From Clostridia bacterium (lineage in GTDB: Bacteria > Bacillota > Clostridia > Oscillospirales > CAG-272): DNA of 64,000 nucleotides. The position numbers were made by a program, and so were the translations under genes. Below the pieces are notes generated by a model, which was not told the origin of the DNA, did no database searches, and saw nothing but the letters and a program-made list of their open reading frames with translations. Of this stretch, positions 52,737 through 61,011 are shown piece by piece. Where the stretch lies: contig JAFTJE010000012.1 in assembly GCA_017456545.1 (NCBI GenBank), positions 1 to 64,000 on the forward strand, written 5' to 3'. The stretch's first letter is position 1. Every line of letters begins with the position of its first letter.

Positions 52737-53939
52737 ATGAAAATAAAGTCTGTATGCGAATTAACCGGTCTTACCGATCGCACGATTCGTTACTATATTG
52801 AAGAAAAACTGATATCTCCCTTGTACACCGAGAATTATTTGGGTCGTAAAACCTATAACTTTTCCGAAAAAGACATTAAAGACTTAAACGATATTGCCGT
52901 TTTGCGAAAATTTGATTTCACTTTGGAGGAGATAAAATCGGTAATCAATGACGCGGAAGCAAGTAAAGAAATTCTTTCCAATGTAAAAGATAGAACGGCA
53001 CAAACTGTTTTGGATGGTCAAAACAAACTCTTTGTGTTATCACAGATCAGTACCGAAAAAACTTATACAGTCGCAGAGCTTGCTGAGGCGTTATCAAAGG
53101 TCTCTTTGGATATGCCTGAGCATAAGGAAACAATTAAAACCAATATTCTAAAAACGGCATTGTCTGTTTTAAAAACAATAATAATCTTTGCGGTTGTTTG
53201 GCTGCCGATAGCGTTAAGCATATTTGTAGTCACCATTAGTATCAATGATTATCATTATCCCGTTTTTGAACCTATAATGATTGGATTGACAATTACTTCT
53301 TTTCTACCGTCCATAACGGTATTGATTGTGTCAAAAACAAAACTGAAATGGAAAAAGATTGCGCAACGAATTTTGCTCGTTTTTTGTATTTTGAGCATCC
53401 CCGTTAGCTTTTTTATGTCATTTGGAATTGTGTCAAAATCCCAAACAACAGATATTAGAAATTACCGTGACTTTGATGCTGATTGCCTTGCCAATAGAAA
53501 TGTGGTGTTCCAAGAGTTGTTCCCAAACTGGCCGAATTATTTTGAAAACGTGAAACAAGCAGACGGCAGTTATAAAACAGTTTATTTAGATTCACATTAT
53601 TATTATCACTACCACCAAGGATTTGACTACACCTACGATATATATGCCGAGTGGCCATTGAGTGAAGATGAATACGTCAAAGAGGTAAAACGAGCAACTG
53701 CTGTATTTACAAAAAACATTGAAAACAAAACGTACAATTATAAGTTTGCAGAAATTATAAAAGGTGACTATAATTGTCTGGTGCTGTACAACGGTGATGC
53801 GCCTTTCACCAAGGCGACCGATAATTATGATTATATTATTTTTGCTTATAATGATGAAAATAACACCGTTCGGTACATCTACTGTGACAGTCTTGAAAAC
53901 GGCGCCGATCAGCCGTATTATTTAGAACTTGATTGGTGA
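52737..53939 (+). CDS. Membrane-spanning MerR-family regulator
   Basis: 400 residues. Residues 1-70 form a MerR HTH and wing (KSVCELTGLTDRTIRYYIEEKLISPLYTENYLGRKTYNFSEKDIKDLNDI), followed by a helical linker. Three membrane helices follow (about 143-170, 176-200, 207-236), then about 165 extracytoplasmic residues containing DSHYYYHYHQGFDYTYDIYAEW. The odd number of helices puts the C-terminal domain outside. This is a one-protein transmembrane sensor-regulator; the His/Tyr-rich segment may bind a metal or ligand. GGAGGTG precedes the ATG. Confidence 0.88.
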   Translation: MKIKSVCELTGLTDRTIRYYIEEKLISPLYTENYLGRKTYNFSEKDIKDLNDIAVLRKFDFTLEEIKSVINDAEASKEILSNVKDRTAQTVLDGQNKLFVLSQISTEKTYTVAELAEALSKVSLDMPEHKETIKTNILKTALSVLKTIIIFAVVWLPIALSIFVVTISINDYHYPVFEPIMIGLTITSFLPSITVLIVSKTKLKWKKIAQRILLVFCILSIPVSFFMSFGIVSKSQTTDIRNYRDFDADCLANRNVVFQELFPNWPNYFENVKQADGSYKTVYLDSHYYYHYHQGFDYTYDIYAEWPLSEDEYVKEVKRATAVFTKNIENKTYNYKFAEIIKGDYNCLVLYNGDAPFTKATDNYDYIIFAYNDENNTVRYIYCDSLENGADQPYYLELDW

Positions 53940-53964
53940 TATCTTTTTCGGTGCAACGTGCCAA
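53937..53964 (+). repeat. TGATATCTTTTT module-end motif, copy B
   Basis: TGATATCTTTTTCGGT, then AACGTGCCAA, starting at the MerR stop codon, as in the XRE module at 51973-52000. Confidence 0.8.
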
Positions 53965-53965
53965 T

Positions 53966-54003
53966 AAAAGAAAAACACATCCACACGGATGTGTTTTTCT
54001 TTT
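53966..54003 (+). terminator. Terminator of the MerR gene
   Basis: A perfect 17-bp stem AAAAGAAAAACACATCC / GGATGTGTTTTTCTTTT with loop ACAC. Confidence 0.92.
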
Positions 54004-54568
54004 ATTCGCTACGGAATGAGGCTTGAGCCATATGGTCAAGGGATTATGAGCCCGAGGGCGAATAACTTGTTTGCCAGTGAAAACGATTGAGTATCGTTTT
54101 CATGCCTGCAAATCGCCACAAAGCAAAGAGTTTTCCGAGCCGAGTGTAAACAAAGTGTCGAGGTGAGAGAAAACGACTATGCGACTGGTGCGGTGGTTAT
54201 ATTAAAACAACTGTGTGTTGTTTTCTTGCCAGCGTTTCTCCGTCGAACAAGGAGTATGCCAAGTTGAGTGTAAACGAAGTGTCGAAACGCGGCAGACGAC
54301 TATGTGAACGGAGAGAAAGGTCATGTGGTTCAAATCCCTTCCCCACACCTAAAACAAACCTAAATTGAACCATCGGTTCGGTTTAGGTTTTTTCTTTTGT
54401 GTGGTGGAGTTTGAATCCTTTGCGACTCCGTGTTATACACGACGAGCGTGGCTTGATGGGAATTGAGAGAAAAAACGCTCAGTGAGTCGATTAGTGAGTC
54501 GATTAAGTTACAAGCACTTGACAATTTATGCGCTTTGCGCTATAATTTTTAATTAGTGAGGTGTGTAT
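54004..54568. other. Gene-free stretch with degenerate direct repeats and MTase promoter
   Basis: GAGTGTAAACAAAGTGTCGA (54142-54161) and GAGTGTAAACGAAGTGTCGA (54266-54285) are 124 bases apart, and ACGACTATG follows each at the same distance (54173 and 54296), indicating a degenerate 124-base duplication. CATGTGGTTCAAATCCC near 54323 begins a tRNA 3'-like fragment, then CCTAAA..TTTAGG forms a terminator-like hairpin. TTGACA (54518-54523), 17 bases, TATAAT (54541-54546) is the promoter of the methyltransferase; GCGC-TTT-GCGC sits in its spacer. No gene seen. Confidence 0.75.
54327..54351 (+). other. Second tRNA 3'-end-like fragment
   Basis: GGTTCAAATCCC, then TTCCCCACACCTA, fits T-loop TTCAAAT, T-stem strand CCCTT, acceptor strand CCCCACA, discriminator C and CTA in place of CCA. 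No 5' half is present. Confidence 0.55.
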
Positions 54569-55546
54569 ATGATTGAGATTACTGATAAAAAATTAAATGG
54601 ATATAAATTCATAGATTTGTTTGCTGGTATGGGTGGATTTAGAATAGCATTGGAATCACTTGGTGCCGAATGTGTTTATTCAAATGAATGGGATGTTCCT
54701 GTGCAAAAAGTATATGCTGATAATTTTGGGGATGTTCCAGAAGGTGATATAACAAAAATTGATGAATATTCTATTCCTTATCACGATATTCTTTGTGCTG
54801 GGTTTCCTTGTCAGGCATTCTCGATTAGTGGAAAGCAACGAGGGTTTGAAGATAGTAGGGGCACATTGTTTTTTGATGTAGCTAGAATTGTTAGGGCTAA
54901 AAAGCCTAAAATTGTATTTATGGAAAATGTTAAAAATTTTGCCACGCATGACAACGGTAGAACCTTACAAATTGTAAAAAATATAATGGAAGAATTAGGA
55001 TATGTTTTTTACCAAAAAATATTGAATTCGGTAGACTACGGTATACCGCAAAAACGAGAAAGAATTTATATGGTTTGCTTTAGAAAAGATTTACAAATAA
55101 ACGACTTTGTATATCCAAAAAAAATCAAGCTTATACGACATGTTGAGGATTATTTATTACGAGATGAAGATCAGGTTAAACATTTGTATGTCAACAGATC
55201 AGATACGCAATTTAATAAAACAAAGGATGATACTTACAGCAATAAGACAATTAGACTTGGAATAGTAAATAAAGGTGGACAAGGAGAGCGTATTTATAGC
55301 ACAAAGGGAATAGCTATAACTCTTTCTGCTTGTGGAGGGGGAGTATTTGCTAGAACAGGTGGATATCTAATTAACGGAAAAACTCGTCGTTTGCATCCTA
55401 GGGAATGTGCAAGAATTATGGGTTATCCGGATTCCTATAGGCTAGCAAAAAATGCAAATCAAGCATACAAGCAACTTGGTAATTCTGTTGTAATTGATGT
55501 TTTACAGTATATTGCTTGTCAAATTGCAAATGTGGTGGAACGATGA
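54569..55546 (+). CDS. DNA (cytosine-5) methyltransferase 1
   Basis: 325 residues from the ATG at 54569 (GAGG seven bases upstream). C5-methylase motifs: I FIDLFAGMGGFRIAL, IV AGFPCQAFS with the catalytic Cys, VI FMENVKNF, VIII QKRERIYMV, IX RRLHPRECARIMGYPDSY, X YKQLGNSVV. The target-recognition region lies at about 190-250. Its stop overlaps the next small gene (ATGA). It is part of a restriction-modification locus with a second methylase on the opposite strand. Confidence 0.93.
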   Translation: MIEITDKKLNGYKFIDLFAGMGGFRIALESLGAECVYSNEWDVPVQKVYADNFGDVPEGDITKIDEYSIPYHDILCAGFPCQAFSISGKQRGFEDSRGTLFFDVARIVRAKKPKIVFMENVKNFATHDNGRTLQIVKNIMEELGYVFYQKILNSVDYGIPQKRERIYMVCFRKDLQINDFVYPKKIKLIRHVEDYLLRDEDQVKHLYVNRSDTQFNKTKDDTYSNKTIRLGIVNKGGQGERIYSTKGIAITLSACGGGVFARTGGYLINGKTRRLHPRECARIMGYPDSYRLAKNANQAYKQLGNSVVIDVLQYIACQIANVVER

Positions 55547-55839
55547 ACGAAATAGATTTTAAGGCTTGGTTACGATCACAAAATACAATAAAAAAAGTTC
55601 AAGGCGATTTAATTTCAAGAATTAAACGCCTTGAACGTGTATTCGGTAATATTGACTTAGACGAAGAATATCAAAAAGATAAGTGCTGTTTTTTACTCTC
55701 TCTATTTAAAAACAAAGGAGTAAATTCCGAAATGAACAAATTTGAAATAGCGGAACTTCCAATAGGTCAATATCAATTAAGCACTTATAAGTATGCTTTG
55801 AAAAAGTACATATCATTTATCGAGTCAGAATGTCTATAA
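55543..55839 (+). CDS. Small helical protein coupled to methyltransferase 1
   Basis: 98 residues from the ATG at 55543, inside the stop of the methylase gene (ATGA). Highly charged and helical (MNEIDFKAWLRSQNTIKKVQGDLISRIKRLERVFGNIDLDEEYQKDKCCFLLSLF...), vaguely like the N-terminal core-binding domain of tyrosine recombinases. No family is assigned. Its 3' end overlaps the 3' end of the opposite-strand nuclease gene by 23 bases. A role in the restriction system is inferred only from coupling. Confidence 0.7.
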   Translation: MNEIDFKAWLRSQNTIKKVQGDLISRIKRLERVFGNIDLDEEYQKDKCCFLLSLFKNKGVNSEMNKFEIAELPIGQYQLSTYKYALKKYISFIESECL

Positions 55840-56611
55840 ATCCAACATTTGAAATTGAATCTATTTGTGGTTCAAACTCCACAGAAAATATAACATTAGC
55901 ATTAAGCGTATTTGAAAGTTTTCTAATTTCATATACGTTTTCTCTTTTTGAAAACATATATTCTGTTCCATCTAATTTAAACCTTATATTGTGAAGTTCG
56001 CTATTAGAAATAGCCATCATTCTATCGCCTTTTACACCAATGGCAATAATAGGATAATTGTTTTCAATATAATTTTTCATCTTTGCAACATTATTTTTTC
56101 CAACATATCCCGAACCACTTCTTTTAACCCTATATGTAGCAGATATATTAAAAACATTTTCAATGTCTTCTATTGAAAAAATTTCAAAGTTATTCGTAAT
56201 AATATATTTCGTTTCTTTTCTTTTGTAATAATTTTTTATCCATGCTGCAAAAACATCAGTACCATTTTCCATTTCTATAAGTTTTCCCCTAGTTCCTGCA
56301 TTTTTAAATGATTCAAAATCTTGATTCATATATTCAATTATTGCGTGGGAGTATGGATTGATTGGTGTTGCGTTCAAATGACTATAATCAAACATTTCTA
56401 TCCCTATATTAGGTAATAAAACAAACTGTCCACATTGAGCAGGGCAATGCTTCGCTTCAATGTAAAAAGATTTTCCACTATTAGTCACCACTTCAATGTC
56501 GGATTTTGTGGAATCGCTTTTTCCTTTCCAAGTAAAATGTGCATATTGACCGAAATGTCTTTCTAAATAGTCAACACAAGACTTTTCAAAATCTTCCCAA
56601 ACTTTAGCCAT
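55817..56611 (-). CDS. Putative type II restriction endonuclease (PD-(D/E)xK fold)
   Basis: 264 residues. STKSDIEVVTNSGKSFYIEAKHCPAQCGQF shows the D-(x)n-E-x-K arrangement of PD-(D/E)xK nucleases at residues about 37-55. The rest is unfamiliar, as usual for fast-evolving restriction enzymes. The gene starts eight bases inside the end of methyltransferase 2, so the modification enzyme is made first. Recognition sequence cannot be predicted. Confidence 0.82.
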   Translation of the reverse strand: MAKVWEDFEKSCVDYLERHFGQYAHFTWKGKSDSTKSDIEVVTNSGKSFYIEAKHCPAQCGQFVLLPNIGIEMFDYSHLNATPINPYSHAIIEYMNQDFESFKNAGTRGKLIEMENGTDVFAAWIKNYYKRKETKYIITNNFEIFSIEDIENVFNISATYRVKRSGSGYVGKNNVAKMKNYIENNYPIIAIGVKGDRMMAISNSELHNIRFKLDGTEYMFSKRENVYEIRKLSNTLNANVIFSVEFEPQIDSISNVGFIDILTR

Positions 56612-57587
56612 TGTTATTGCCTCCTTGCTTTTTTATAAATTCAAGTATTGATGTACCTATTGCCTTAATTACATTTACAGTCATTGCATTTCCTGCTTGC
56701 ATAAGCAAGTGCCTATCTTTAACAAAATTTTTAACCCTCATAGCATATTCTTTTGGAAAACCTTGTAACAGCAAAGCTTCAAATCCGGTTAGTTGAAAAA
56801 TAGTATTATTTTTAACATATAGAATACCATCTCTTTGTGCTCGTAAAGTTGGGCATTTGCCGTCATATATTCTCAAATCGCTCATTCGAGTGTCTATGAT
56901 TTTCCCTTCCATTTGAGTGATATCTGCAACAGAATATTTGCCGTTGTTAGTTGGGTTATTCAAATAATAATGCAATATTTCGAGCCTTTCTGGAGTAGCT
57001 AAATTGTCATCAATTAAAAAATCCATTAAATTCGGTTTTATGATTTTTGGCGGCCATTCAAACTTAGAAAAATCAAAGTTCAAATCAGTTCTAAAACCAA
57101 CAAAATAAACCCTTTGACGCATTTGTGGGACACCATAATCTAGGCTTGTCAAAACTCTGTACGATGTTGTATATCCACAATTTGTCAGTTCGTTTATAAT
57201 CGTTTTGATTGTTTTCCCATTATCATGAGTTACCAATCCTTTTACATTTTCCAAGATAAAAACTTTTGGTGATTTCTCTTTTATAATTCTTGATAGATGG
57301 AATATGATTTGTCCCCTATCATCAGAGAAACCCTCTTGTCTACCGATAACAGAAAAAGTTTGGCAAGGGAATCCTGCAATCAAAACATCAAAATCAGGTA
57401 AATTTTCTTTTCCCAATTTTTTCAAATTTCCAAAATTTTTGTCCTCAGTTTGATGCATTAGTATATATGTTCTGTCGGCTAAACGACTCGTGTCGGAATG
57501 TCCTACACATCTTAGTCCACATTGTTCTAACCCTAGCCTTCCACCACCGATTCCTGAACAAAAATCAAAGAATGTATTAATCATCAT
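56604..57587 (-). CDS. DNA (cytosine-5) methyltransferase 2
   Basis: 327 residues. Motifs: I FFDFCSGIGGGRLGLE, IV AGFPCQTFS, VI ILENVKGLVTHDNG, VIII QMRQRVYFVGF, IX GFEALLLQGFP, X LLMQAGNAMTVNVI. Motif I departs from the usual DLFAG. It overlaps the controller gene by 11 bases and the nuclease gene by eight, giving a compact C-M-R operon. Confidence 0.93.
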   Translation of the reverse strand: MMINTFFDFCSGIGGGRLGLEQCGLRCVGHSDTSRLADRTYILMHQTEDKNFGNLKKLGKENLPDFDVLIAGFPCQTFSVIGRQEGFSDDRGQIIFHLSRIIKEKSPKVFILENVKGLVTHDNGKTIKTIINELTNCGYTTSYRVLTSLDYGVPQMRQRVYFVGFRTDLNFDFSKFEWPPKIIKPNLMDFLIDDNLATPERLEILHYYLNNPTNNGKYSVADITQMEGKIIDTRMSDLRIYDGKCPTLRAQRDGILYVKNNTIFQLTGFEALLLQGFPKEYAMRVKNFVKDRHLLMQAGNAMTVNVIKAIGTSILEFIKKQGGNNNG

Positions 57588-57795
57588 TTTGCTCTACAAA
57601 CAATTTATAAGTTTTAATTTCTAATGCATCGGCAATTTTTTGAATATTGTCAAGAGAAATGCTTCTTCTAAAACATTCGATATCACTTATATATGTTCTG
57701 TGTAAACCTGAAAGCTCAGCTAATTTTTCTTGAGAAATATTCTTTTCCTTGCGATAATTACGCACATTTGTTCCGAAAACTCTAATAATATCCAT
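57577..57795 (-). CDS. Restriction-modification controller protein (XRE HTH)
   Basis: 72 residues, a bare XRE HTH (GTNVRNYRKEKNISQEKLAELSGLHRTYISDIECFRRSISLDNIQKIADALEI). Size, position ahead of the methylase and nuclease genes, and the operator at its promoter fit controller (C) proteins that delay nuclease expression after entry into a new host. GAGGTG precedes the ATG. Confidence 0.9.
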   Translation of the reverse strand: MDIIRVFGTNVRNYRKEKNISQEKLAELSGLHRTYISDIECFRRSISLDNIQKIADALEIKTYKLFVEQNDD

Positions 57796-57819
57796 GTTTC
57801 ACCTCAAAAAAATCTTACA

Positions 57820-57854
57820 ATTATATTTTAATTCTTGGTAGACAATAAGTCTAC
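57820..57854 (-). promoter_or_regulatory. Promoter and C-box of the restriction operon
   Basis: The palindrome GTAGAC-AATAA-GTCTAC (57838-57854) is centred on the -35 TTATTG (57843-57848, minus strand), 17 bases from TATAAT (57820-57825). A controller protein bound here would either recruit or block polymerase. Confidence 0.8.
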
Positions 57855-57955
57855 ACACGATAAGTGGCATAAGGATTTGACTCTTTTATAAAAACCGAGT
57901 GTTGTTCTCCTGCCTATGTTCGCTTTTCCACGGCAAAAAGCATTTTTATTTTAGG

Positions 57956-57984
57956 TTGAAAAGCTATGGGATTTATGGTATTAT
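57956..57984 (+). promoter_or_regulatory. Promoter of the GDPD gene
   Basis: TTGAAA (57956-57961), 17 bases ending TGG, TATTAT (57979-57984). The start would fall near 57991, which disfavors the first ATG at 57995. Confidence 0.7.
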
Positions 57985-58009
57985 TATTGTATAAATGAAA
58001 AATGGTGGT

Positions 58010-58774
58010 ATGGCTAAAATGAGTATTAAGAAAAACTGGATAACCTCTGCACACAGAGGATTTGTAGACGGCACATTGAAGGAAAACAGCCTTGCGGCGT
58101 ATTACAACGCTTACTTAAACGGGGCAGATATGATAGAAACCGATGCCAGATTCACCTGTGACGGCGTGTTGGTAGTAAATCATGATGCAACTGTGACAGG
58201 CTTTAACGAAAGAGGAGAAAGGGTAACCTACATCGTTGCCGAAACTCCTGCAAAAACCGTATGCTCGGTAATTCTGTCAAAGGATGATGTGTGGGGAACA
58301 CAGCGTGTTCCGACATTGGAGCAGGTTTTGAATTTAGCCTATCACACAGGGTTACATGTAAACATAGATTTGAAAAACGGTTATGAAAGTGCAGAGCCCG
58401 TAGCTAAAGCAGTGCTGAAATGCGGTATGCAGGGAAAGATTGTTTATGCACTCAACGGCTCCGGGATGAAAGGAATAGAAGCCATTTTAGCTATTGACCC
58501 CGATGCACGGTTTATCGATAGGGGAGTTGGCTTTGCAAATACCGTAAGTGGCTTTTCCGAACGGGGAAAAAGATGCTTCTGCTATACAGACGATGTAAGT
58601 GAGGAAAATATAAACGCTATCCGTAACGCAGGATGCCTTCTTGCACTTATCAGCCTTAACCCTGACAATTTCGAGTCAGCCATTTGTCGAAAGCCCGATA
58701 TGTGTGAGTTCTTACATAGCTCGGATTTCAAGGCAATAGAGGAAAATTACCTGAAGAAAATAAGACTGTATTGA
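58010..58774 (+). CDS. Glycerophosphodiester phosphodiesterase family protein
   Basis: 254 residues from the ATG at 58010 (58019 is equally possible; 57995 would leave almost no leader). GDPD motifs: SAHRGFVDGTLKENSLAAYYNAY (HRG and EN), ADMIETDARFTCDGVLVVNHDATV (ExD and HD). LHVNIDLK is the later strand. It would hydrolyse glycerophosphodiesters or a related lipid head group in the cytoplasm; no signal peptide is present. Confidence 0.9.
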   Translation: MAKMSIKKNWITSAHRGFVDGTLKENSLAAYYNAYLNGADMIETDARFTCDGVLVVNHDATVTGFNERGERVTYIVAETPAKTVCSVILSKDDVWGTQRVPTLEQVLNLAYHTGLHVNIDLKNGYESAEPVAKAVLKCGMQGKIVYALNGSGMKGIEAILAIDPDARFIDRGVGFANTVSGFSERGKRCFCYTDDVSEENINAIRNAGCLLALISLNPDNFESAICRKPDMCEFLHSSDFKAIEENYLKKIRLY

Positions 58775-58791
58775 AAACCAATTAAAAAAGC

Positions 58792-58822
58792 CTTGAAAAC
58801 AATGAGTTTTCAAGTTTTTTTT
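58792..58822 (+). terminator. Terminator of the GDPD gene
   Basis: CTTGAAAAC (58792-58800) pairs with GTTTTCAAG (58806-58814), followed by eight T. Confidence 0.92.
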
Positions 58823-58858
58823 GGTCTGAGTAGTGAAATTTAATTCACAGCCCCTACT
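58821..58858 (-). other. Degenerate copy of the tRNA-Pro 3' end
   Basis: TTGGTCTGAGTAG matches the last bases of the functional tRNA-Pro at 60905-60917 exactly; the next 25 bases are a decayed match (about 17 of 25). Orientation is the same as the functional gene. It looks like a tRNA fragment left by integration or duplication. Confidence 0.75.
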
Positions 58859-59007
58859 ATCCAAAAGATAATGGCGATTATGAATTGTTTTATTGCATAC
58901 AAGCATTAGACAAACATTATTTATCAATATATGAAGGTGATTTTGTGAGCTTGCTTGCCTGAAATGTATTTGTGATTTATATTAAGCATTTATTTGCACT
59001 TATTTAA

Positions 59008-59036
59008 TTGAATTTTGTTTAATTATATGGTAAAAT
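59008..59036 (+). promoter_or_regulatory. Promoter of the (alpha/alpha)6 glycosidase gene
   Basis: TTGAAT (59008-59013), 17 bases ending TGG, TAAAAT (59031-59036). Confidence 0.75.
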
Positions 59037-59069
59037 GGGCTTGTAATAAAAAATAGATTGGAGAACAAT

Positions 59070-60686
59070 ATGTTAAGCTTTGATAAATTTCATTTTAGTT
59101 CAAGAAATTCCTTGATATCTGTTACAAAGGTTAATGAAAATTTAATTTTACATTCGCTTCATAACGGTGGAATGGTTCCACTTATGGAGCTTGAATACTC
59201 TAATTCAATAACCGAAACCTTTTTGCCTTGGGAGCTTCAGGTAACTGCGAATGATGAAATGCACAAAATGTGCTTGTTTGGTAAGGATGGGATTTGTTTC
59301 TTTGGAAAAGGAAGCTCACCCTGTTTTAGCTATATTTATATGAAGGGAGTGTATAATGCAAATTATATTTATGAGGGAAAGAACATTTTGAAGCTTTGCG
59401 ATTGCTTTACTAATACATTCCATACCTTCAAAATTCATAAAGGAACTGTCTCTCTTGATACAAAGGACAGTGAAAGAAGAATATACAAGGATTACATAAA
59501 AATAAGAGTTTTACCGGATGAAAACGGAGAATATGAGTTTACCCTTCGTCTTAGCACAAGTGAGCATTCTGTTTATACTGATTTGACATATAATGAATAT
59601 TCGGAATGCAAAAAAAATGAATATCTTGCCTGGGAAGAAAAAATGAAATGTCAAAACGAATGTGATAAAGCATGTGCATATATTTTGTGGAGTAATATTA
59701 TATCCGGCGAGGGTAATTACGACAGAGACGCAATTGTAATGAGTAAGTCCGGTATGTGTAAGCTTTGGTCCTGGGATAATACCTTTAATGCCCTTGATTT
59801 GGCTGATAAGGATTTTGAGCTTTCGTATAATCAGTTTATTTATCCTTATAGATTTATGGACAATCATGGCAGAACACCGGATACTGTTACTACTGTAAAT
59901 ATGGAAAAGGCATTTGTAAAGCCTCCAATCCAGGGCTGGATTTATAAACAGCTCGTAAAACGGAATAAAAAATATGAGGATATTGAGGTCTTAGATGAGC
60001 TATATTATTTTATGAAAAAGAACACGGACTGGTGGCTCAACTATCGTGGAAATACTCCCTGTTATTATCATGGAAATGACTCGGGCAACGATAATGCGAC
60101 ATGCTTTGATAATACGGAGATTATTCAGTCTCCGGATTTAATTGCGTATTTGTCGGTTCAATGTGATGTCCTGTCACAGATGGCAGAGAAGCTTAATTTA
60201 TGTAATGATACCAGAATATACAAAATGCTGTCAAGTGAGCTTTTGCAAAAGTGCGTAACGCATTTTTGGGATGGAGAAATTTTTATCCGTAACGGTATGA
60301 CAGAGGAAATATACAGACCCCAAAGCTTAATGCCACTAAGAATGATTGTTTTAGAGAATAAGCTTCCCACTGATATAAGAGAGTACATACTTAATAAGCT
60401 TAAAAATGATTTCTTATGTCCGTACGGTCTTGCAAGCGAATCTATACACAGTCCGTTCTATACACAAAACGGCTATTGGAGAGGACCTGCCTGGGGACCT
60501 GACCAAATTATATTTACCTTAGCCCTAAGAAATATGGGAGAGACCGAAATAAGCGAGACAATCGCAGCGGGCTACAAAAAAGCAATAGAAAAATCGGGAT
60601 TTTCGGAGAATCACGACCCATTAACAGGTGATTCGTTAAAATGTAAGGCGTACAGCTGGACTGCAAACGCTTATAGATTATTATGA
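59070..60686 (+). CDS. GH63/trehalase-like (alpha/alpha)6-barrel glycoside hydrolase
   Basis: 538 residues from the ATG at 59070 (GGAG seven bases upstream). An N-terminal beta domain is followed by a six-hairpin barrel with KLWSWDNTFNALDLADKD, RTPDTV, NDSGNDNATCFDN, QSPDLIAYL and YWRGPAWGPDQIIF. These match the mannosylglycerate hydrolase/GH63 clan, where Asp in WDNT and later acids are catalytic. No signal peptide, so it acts on an imported or internal saccharide. Substrate unknown. Confidence 0.8.
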   Translation: MLSFDKFHFSSRNSLISVTKVNENLILHSLHNGGMVPLMELEYSNSITETFLPWELQVTANDEMHKMCLFGKDGICFFGKGSSPCFSYIYMKGVYNANYIYEGKNILKLCDCFTNTFHTFKIHKGTVSLDTKDSERRIYKDYIKIRVLPDENGEYEFTLRLSTSEHSVYTDLTYNEYSECKKNEYLAWEEKMKCQNECDKACAYILWSNIISGEGNYDRDAIVMSKSGMCKLWSWDNTFNALDLADKDFELSYNQFIYPYRFMDNHGRTPDTVTTVNMEKAFVKPPIQGWIYKQLVKRNKKYEDIEVLDELYYFMKKNTDWWLNYRGNTPCYYHGNDSGNDNATCFDNTEIIQSPDLIAYLSVQCDVLSQMAEKLNLCNDTRIYKMLSSELLQKCVTHFWDGEIFIRNGMTEEIYRPQSLMPLRMIVLENKLPTDIREYILNKLKNDFLCPYGLASESIHSPFYTQNGYWRGPAWGPDQIIFTLALRNMGETEISETIAAGYKKAIEKSGFSENHDPLTGDSLKCKAYSWTANAYRLL

Positions 60687-60693
60687 CAAGAAA

Positions 60694-60724
60694 AAAGCCT
60701 TATCGGTTCCGATAGGGCTTTTGA
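60694..60724 (+). terminator. Terminator of the GH63-like gene
   Basis: AAGCCTTATCGG pairs with CCGATAGGGCTT around TT, with one mismatch, followed by TTG and T-rich sequence. Confidence 0.85.
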
Positions 60725-60855
60725 TATTTTAGTAATATGAACAAAAAGACAAGCCATGTTTTATGAAAGAATCTTGAAAAATAAGAACACATTTAATATA
60801 AAAAATTCTAAAAGTATTGCACTGTCAGACCTCTGAAATTATCAATTTTCAAATA

Positions 60856-60905
60856 AAAAAGCAAGACCTTGTCCGTCCCAATAAAGTGTTCGGATAGGTC
60901 TTGCT
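60856..60905 (-). terminator. Terminator of the tRNA-Pro gene
   Basis: On the minus strand AGCAAGACCTATCCG pairs with CGGACAAGGTCTTGCT, followed by TTTTTTATTTG. It begins directly after the encoded CCA. Confidence 0.9.
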
Positions 60906-60981
60906 TGGTCTGAGTAGCGGGATTTGAACCCACGGCCTCTACCACCCCAAGGTAGCGCGCTACCATCTGCGCTATACCCAG
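60906..60981 (-). tRNA. tRNA-Pro (anticodon GGG)
   Basis: 76 bases with a full cloverleaf: acceptor CTGGGTA/TACTCAG, anticodon arm CTACC-TTGGGGT-GGTAG (anticodon GGG), T-arm GTGGG-TTCAAAT-CCCGC, discriminator A and encoded CCA. It has its own promoter and terminator. Confidence 0.97.
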
Positions 60982-61011
60982 ATTTTTGCTGCTTCGTTTA
61001 TGTGCTTGTAC

